9,454 nucleotides of DNA from Gemmatimonadota bacterium (GTDB lineage: Bacteria > Gemmatimonadota > Gemmatimonadetes > Gemmatimonadales > Gemmatimonadaceae): positions 1 to 9,454 of the forward strand of contig JAEUJK010000394.1 in assembly GCA_016794735.1 (NCBI GenBank). Direction: 5' to 3'. Every line of letters starts with the position of its first letter. Position 1 is the stretch's first letter. Shown here in pieces: positions 6,892-9,454 of the stretch. The notes beneath the pieces are model-generated. The model saw only the letters and a program-made list of their open reading frames with translations. It had not been told where the DNA came from and made no database searches. A program made the translations under genes and the position numbers.

Positions 6892-8298
6892 TCAGGAGAC
6901 GGGCCGCCGCGTCGTCGTTACACCCTTCACCAGGCGGTACATGAACTCGACGCCTTCATAGAATCCCTTCGCCGGGATCCGCTCGTTCATGCCGTGCGCG
7001 AAGGTGTCTCCATAGAAGAGGCCGGAGACGCCGTACACCGGCACCCCCGCCGAGCGGAGGTGCACGCCGTCCGTGGCCCCGGTGCTCATCGTGGGGATCA
7101 CCGGGATCCCCGGCCACATCTCCTTCGTCACGCGCTCGATCTCACCCATCAGCTCCGGCGTGAGGGGCGACGGCGGCGAGTTGCGCGCCTCGCCCTGCAT
7201 GGTCACCGTCACCTTGGTCCCGGCGATCGCCTGCTCCAGGAGCCCCTTCACGTACTGCGGCGTCTCGTCAGGCAGGATGCGGCAGTTCACCATCCCGCGG
7301 GCGCGCTGCGGCAGCGCGTTCTGTGCGTGGCCGCCGTCGAGCATCGTCGCCACACACGTCGTGCGCAGCTGCGAGTTGAAACGCGGATCCTCCGAGACCT
7401 TGGCCACCGCGGCCGCATCGTTGGGATTCGCGACCACCGCCTTCATCGCCGCGCCGAGGGCCGGGTCTACGGTTTCCGACAACTTCGTGAAGTACGCCCG
7501 GGTGACCTCGTTGAGCCGCACCGGCAGGTCGTACGCGCCGAGCTTCACGAGCGCCTTGGCGAGTTCGGTGATGGCATTGTCCTTCACCGGCACCGAGCTG
7601 TGCCCACCCGGGTTGGTCGCTTCCAGCTGGAACATCTGGAACTTCTTCTCGCTCGCCTGGATGTCGTGCGAGATGTACTTCCCCGACGCGCTCACCCGGC
7701 CACCACCCCCTTCATTGAAGGCGTACTCCGCGTCGATCAGGTCGCGGTGCTTCTCGAGCAGGTACGCGACGCCGTTCGCTCGCCCGCCCTCCTCGTCCGC
7801 GGTGAGCGCCACGATGATGTCGCGCTCCGGCACGAACCCCTCGGCCTTGAGTCGCGCGATCGTCGCCAGGTGGACCGCGCCTTCGTCCTTGTCATCGGCG
7901 ACGCCACGCCCGTAGAAGGTCCCGTCCTTCTCGATGAACTGGTACGGGGGCAGCGTCCAATCCTCGGGCTTGGCCTCGACGACATCGATGTGCGAGAGGA
8001 GCAGGATCGGCTTCTTTCCCGTGGCGCGCCCACGCAAGCGCACCACGAGGTTGCCCTTCTTCGGTGCGTTCTCGATGACGCGGATGTCGGACTCGGCGAA
8101 GCCGAGGCCCTTCATGCGCACCGCCATGGCCTGCGCGGCCGCGAGGGTGCTGCCGTCGCTCCCCTGGGTGTTGATCTCCACCAGCTCCTTCAGGAGGGAG
8201 CGGGCGAGCGAGTCCCACTTGGTCTTGGGCGTGGCCTGGGCACCGGCCGATCCGGCGGTCAGGGCAAGCGCGGCAAACGCGGCGAGTCGAAGGCGCAT
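6892..8298 (-). CDS. Secreted M20 family metallopeptidase
   Basis: A 468-residue zinc peptidase of family M20 (carboxypeptidase, dipeptidase or aminoacylase type) that probably cleaves small peptides or N-acyl amino acids outside the cytoplasm. Residues 1-20 are a signal peptide (MRLRLAAFAALALTAGSAGA, cleavage before QA). The two-zinc site is complete: His103 in LLLSHIDVV, bridging Asp135 in GRGVADDKDEG, catalytic Glu169 and ligand Glu170 in ADEEGG, Glu196 in FNEGGGG, and His435 in FAHGMNERIP. NPGGHSSVP marks the lid/dimerisation domain inserted into the catalytic domain. The length is normal for the family. The ATG at 8298 is chosen because it starts the signal peptide. The frame remains open upstream through the tandem repeat to a TTG at 8412, but that would bury the signal sequence. 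No Shine-Dalgarno sequence is visible; the leader is pyrimidine-rich. The gene heads the leftward cluster and is followed 17 bp later by the flippase. Confidence 0.94.
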   Translation of the reverse strand: MRLRLAAFAALALTAGSAGAQATPKTKWDSLARSLLKELVEINTQGSDGSTLAAAQAMAVRMKGLGFAESDIRVIENAPKKGNLVVRLRGRATGKKPILLLSHIDVVEAKPEDWTLPPYQFIEKDGTFYGRGVADDKDEGAVHLATIARLKAEGFVPERDIIVALTADEEGGRANGVAYLLEKHRDLIDAEYAFNEGGGGRVSASGKYISHDIQASEKKFQMFQLEATNPGGHSSVPVKDNAITELAKALVKLGAYDLPVRLNEVTRAYFTKLSETVDPALGAAMKAVVANPNDAAAVAKVSEDPRFNSQLRTTCVATMLDGGHAQNALPQRARGMVNCRILPDETPQYVKGLLEQAIAGTKVTVTMQGEARNSPPSPLTPELMGEIERVTKEMWPGIPVIPTMSTGATDGVHLRSAGVPVYGVSGLFYGDTFAHGMNERIPAKGFYEGVEFMYRLVKGVTTTRRPVS

Positions 8299-8555
8299 GG
8301 CAGGACGGGAGCGAGGGAAACGGCAGACGGCAGACGGCAGACGGCAGACGGCAGACGGCAGACGGCAGACGGTGCGCACCCGAGGGCTACGGCTCAAACC
8401 CCCAATTCGCAAGTCCGCCGCGATCAGGGTAGTGACCCTTTGGCCCCGGAGGTAGGTTCTCCGCGGCCTCGGTTCCGGCAGCCCATGCCGTGGAGCGAAG
8501 CCAGGACCGAGCGGCCTCCCCCGGCGCCCGGTCGTTCCCCTCCTCCGTCATCGAC
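8299..8555. other. Divergent intergenic region between M20 peptidase and SDR genes
   Basis: These 257 bp separate two divergent genes and should contain both promoters, but I cannot assign a convincing -35/-10 pair on either strand. The part next to the M20 gene is filled by a 7-bp tandem repeat (8321-8372). The part next to the SDR gene has imperfect inverted repeats: arms at 8465-8473 and 8506-8516 with a bulge, enclosing a small hairpin CGGCA-GCCCA-TGCCG at 8476-8490. A minus-strand open frame of 56 codons (8387-8557) also lies here and is discussed as a finding, not called as a gene. Confidence 0.6.
8321..8372. repeat. Heptanucleotide tandem repeat, 7 perfect copies
   Basis: Seven consecutive identical copies of CGGCAGA on the plus strand (TCTGCCG on the minus strand), followed by a partial CGG, 52 bp in total. 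The array begins 22 bp upstream of the M20 peptidase ATG and so lies in its leader or promoter region. No reading frame on the minus strand meets a stop within the array; three units read Ser-Ala-Val-Cys-Arg-Leu-Pro. The perfect identity of the copies suggests recent expansion or ongoing slippage. Confidence 0.97.
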
Positions 8556-9454
8556 ATGGCTTCCCGTCGCGACTTTCTCACGCGTGCCGCCGCCGGCGTC
8601 GGCGCCGCGGCCCTGACCCCATCGATCGCACGCGCCGGGTCATTCGCCGAGGCGCTCGAACGCGCCGAGCTGCACCCCCGAACTGAGCCGCTCAAGATCC
8701 TCATCCTCGGCGGCACCGGCTTCATCGGCCCGTACCAGGTGCGGTATGCGGTGGCGCGCGGTCACAAGGTCACCGTGTTCAACCGCGGGCGACGCCAGGC
8801 CGGCTTGCCCGAGTCGGTCGAACACCTGCAGGGCGATCGCCAGACCGGTGACCTCGCCTCGTTGAAGGGCAAGAAGTGGGACGTGGTGATCGACAACCCG
8901 ACGACGCTGCCGTTCTGGGTGCGCGACGCGGGGCAGATCCTCAAGGGGAACGCGGATCACTACGTGTTCATCTCGACCATCTCGACCTATGCGCACTACC
9001 GCAAGGCCGGCATGGACGAGAGCTATGAACTGGCGGCCTACACCGGCACAGAAGACCCGATGACCCTCAAGCAGGCCGGGGGCAACCTGTACGGGCCGCT
9101 CAAGGTGCTGTCGGAGAAGGAGTGCGAGAAGTGGTTCCCGGGCAAGACGACCATCGTCCGCCCCGGCCTGATTGTCGGGCCTAACGATCCTACCGACCGC
9201 TTCACCTACTGGCCGGTGCGCATCGACCGCGGGGGTGAGGTGCTCTGCCCGGGCACTGGCCAGGATCCCGACCAGGTGATCGACGCGCGCGACCTGTCCG
9301 AATGGGTGGTGCGCCTGTGCGAGGACCACATCATCGGCACGTTCAACGCCACCGGGCCGCGGGCCCCGCTCACGGTGGGCGAGATGCTGGCCGGGTGCCG
9401 CGCCGCGAGCAGTGGCAGCAACGACGTCAAGCTCACCTGGGTGGACTACAAGTT
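8556..9454 (+). CDS. Tat-signal NAD(P)-binding SDR/epimerase-like protein (3' end cut by window)
   Basis: Extended short-chain dehydrogenase/reductase related to NAD-dependent epimerase/dehydratases; 299 residues are visible and the C-terminus is beyond the window. Residues 1-27 form a twin-arginine signal (SRRDFLTRAA, a hydrophobic Ala/Gly stretch, and IARA before the likely cleavage site). The Rossmann fold follows: KILILGGTGFIG (47-58) with the dinucleotide-binding GGTGFIG, then VTVFNRGR (72-79), where Arg77 lies where NADP(H) specificity is usually set. Other signatures are VFISTISTY (137-145), the catalytic pair Tyr179-x-x-x-Lys183 in NLYGPLK, and IVRPGLIVGPNDPTDRF further on. The active-site Tyr/Lys are intact, so enzyme activity is plausible; the substrate (a nucleotide sugar or other) is unknown. 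Export of a nucleotide-cofactor enzyme is unusual. It could instead use a tightly bound cofactor loaded before Tat export. The ATG at 8556 is chosen because the Tat motif starts directly after it. No Shine-Dalgarno sequence is seen upstream. Confidence 0.9.
   Translation, partial: MASRRDFLTRAAAGVGAAALTPSIARAGSFAEALERAELHPRTEPLKILILGGTGFIGPYQVRYAVARGHKVTVFNRGRRQAGLPESVEHLQGDRQTGDLASLKGKKWDVVIDNPTTLPFWVRDAGQILKGNADHYVFISTISTYAHYRKAGMDESYELAAYTGTEDPMTLKQAGGNLYGPLKVLSEKECEKWFPGKTTIVRPGLIVGPNDPTDRFTYWPVRIDRGGEVLCPGTGQDPDQVIDARDLSEWVVRLCEDHIIGTFNATGPRAPLTVGEMLAGCRAASSGSNDVKLTWVDYK

Noticed and set aside
5363..6961. Plus-strand open frame of 532 codons opposite the flippase
   Set aside because: The translation is highly charged (Arg, His, Asp, Glu), has no recognisable motif, and is a shadow of the flippase gene.
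8321..8372. CRISPR-like array
   Set aside because: The repeats are 7 bp and directly adjacent with no spacers, so this is a simple tandem repeat.
8299..8412. Extended start for the M20 peptidase at TTG 8412
   Set aside because: It would place 38 residues, mostly encoded by the repeat, in front of a complete signal peptide; the ATG at 8298 is the natural start.
8426..8439. Small hairpin AGGGT-AGTG-ACCCT
   Set aside because: Five base pairs are too few to call an operator or terminator in DNA of this composition.
6883..8616. Plus-strand open frame of 577 codons opposite the M20 peptidase
   Set aside because: It is antisense to the peptidase, reads through the tandem repeat only because that has no stops, and overlaps the start of the SDR gene.

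Overview
The window is about 9.5 kb of uniformly GC-rich bacterial DNA that is densely coded. It holds six genes. Five lie on the minus strand and read leftwards from about 8.3 kb to the left edge; the last of these, a nitroreductase, is cut at its 3' end by the window start. One gene lies on the plus strand, diverges from the others at about 8.5 kb, and runs off the right edge. The high GC content, the many exported peptidases (M20 and S9), the soluble PQQ dehydrogenase-like protein and the Tat-exported epimerase-like protein suggest a soil or freshwater heterotroph. A member of the Gemmatimonadota is my best guess. That is an inference from gene style only; there is no rRNA or other taxonomic marker.

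Layout from right to left. (1) 8556-9454, plus: a Tat-signal Rossmann-fold SDR/epimerase-like protein, 3' truncated. (2) 8299-8555: a divergent intergenic region with seven perfect copies of a 7-bp tandem repeat (8321-8372), which begins 22 bp upstream of the next gene. (3) 6892-8298, minus: a secreted M20 metallopeptidase. (4) 5405-6874, minus: a Wzx-like polysaccharide flippase. (5) 2626-5364, minus: a secreted S9 prolyl-oligopeptidase-type serine peptidase with an intact Ser-Asp-His triad. (6) 576-2516, minus: a periplasmic, cysteine-free PQQ-dependent dehydrogenase without a cytochrome c domain. (7) 1-547, minus: a nitroreductase-family flavoprotein.

The minus-strand genes are close together (gaps of 17, 40, 109 and 28 bp) and could form one transcription unit. 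The 109-bp gap before the dehydrogenase contains a plausible sigma-70-type promoter (TAGACG, 17 bp, TACAAT), so the dehydrogenase and nitroreductase may form a separately transcribed pair. The two secreted peptidases fit extracytoplasmic peptide scavenging, and the dehydrogenase and nitroreductase are redox enzymes. The flippase between the peptidases has no glycosyltransferase beside it here, so its role cannot be deduced from its neighbours.

I see no mobile element, CRISPR array, tRNA, rRNA or defence system. Most of the window is ordinary metabolic and secretory gene content. The most unusual feature is the heptamer repeat in the leader of the M20 peptidase gene. The Tat-exported nucleotide-binding protein and the heme-less, cysteine-free quinoprotein are also worth a second look.
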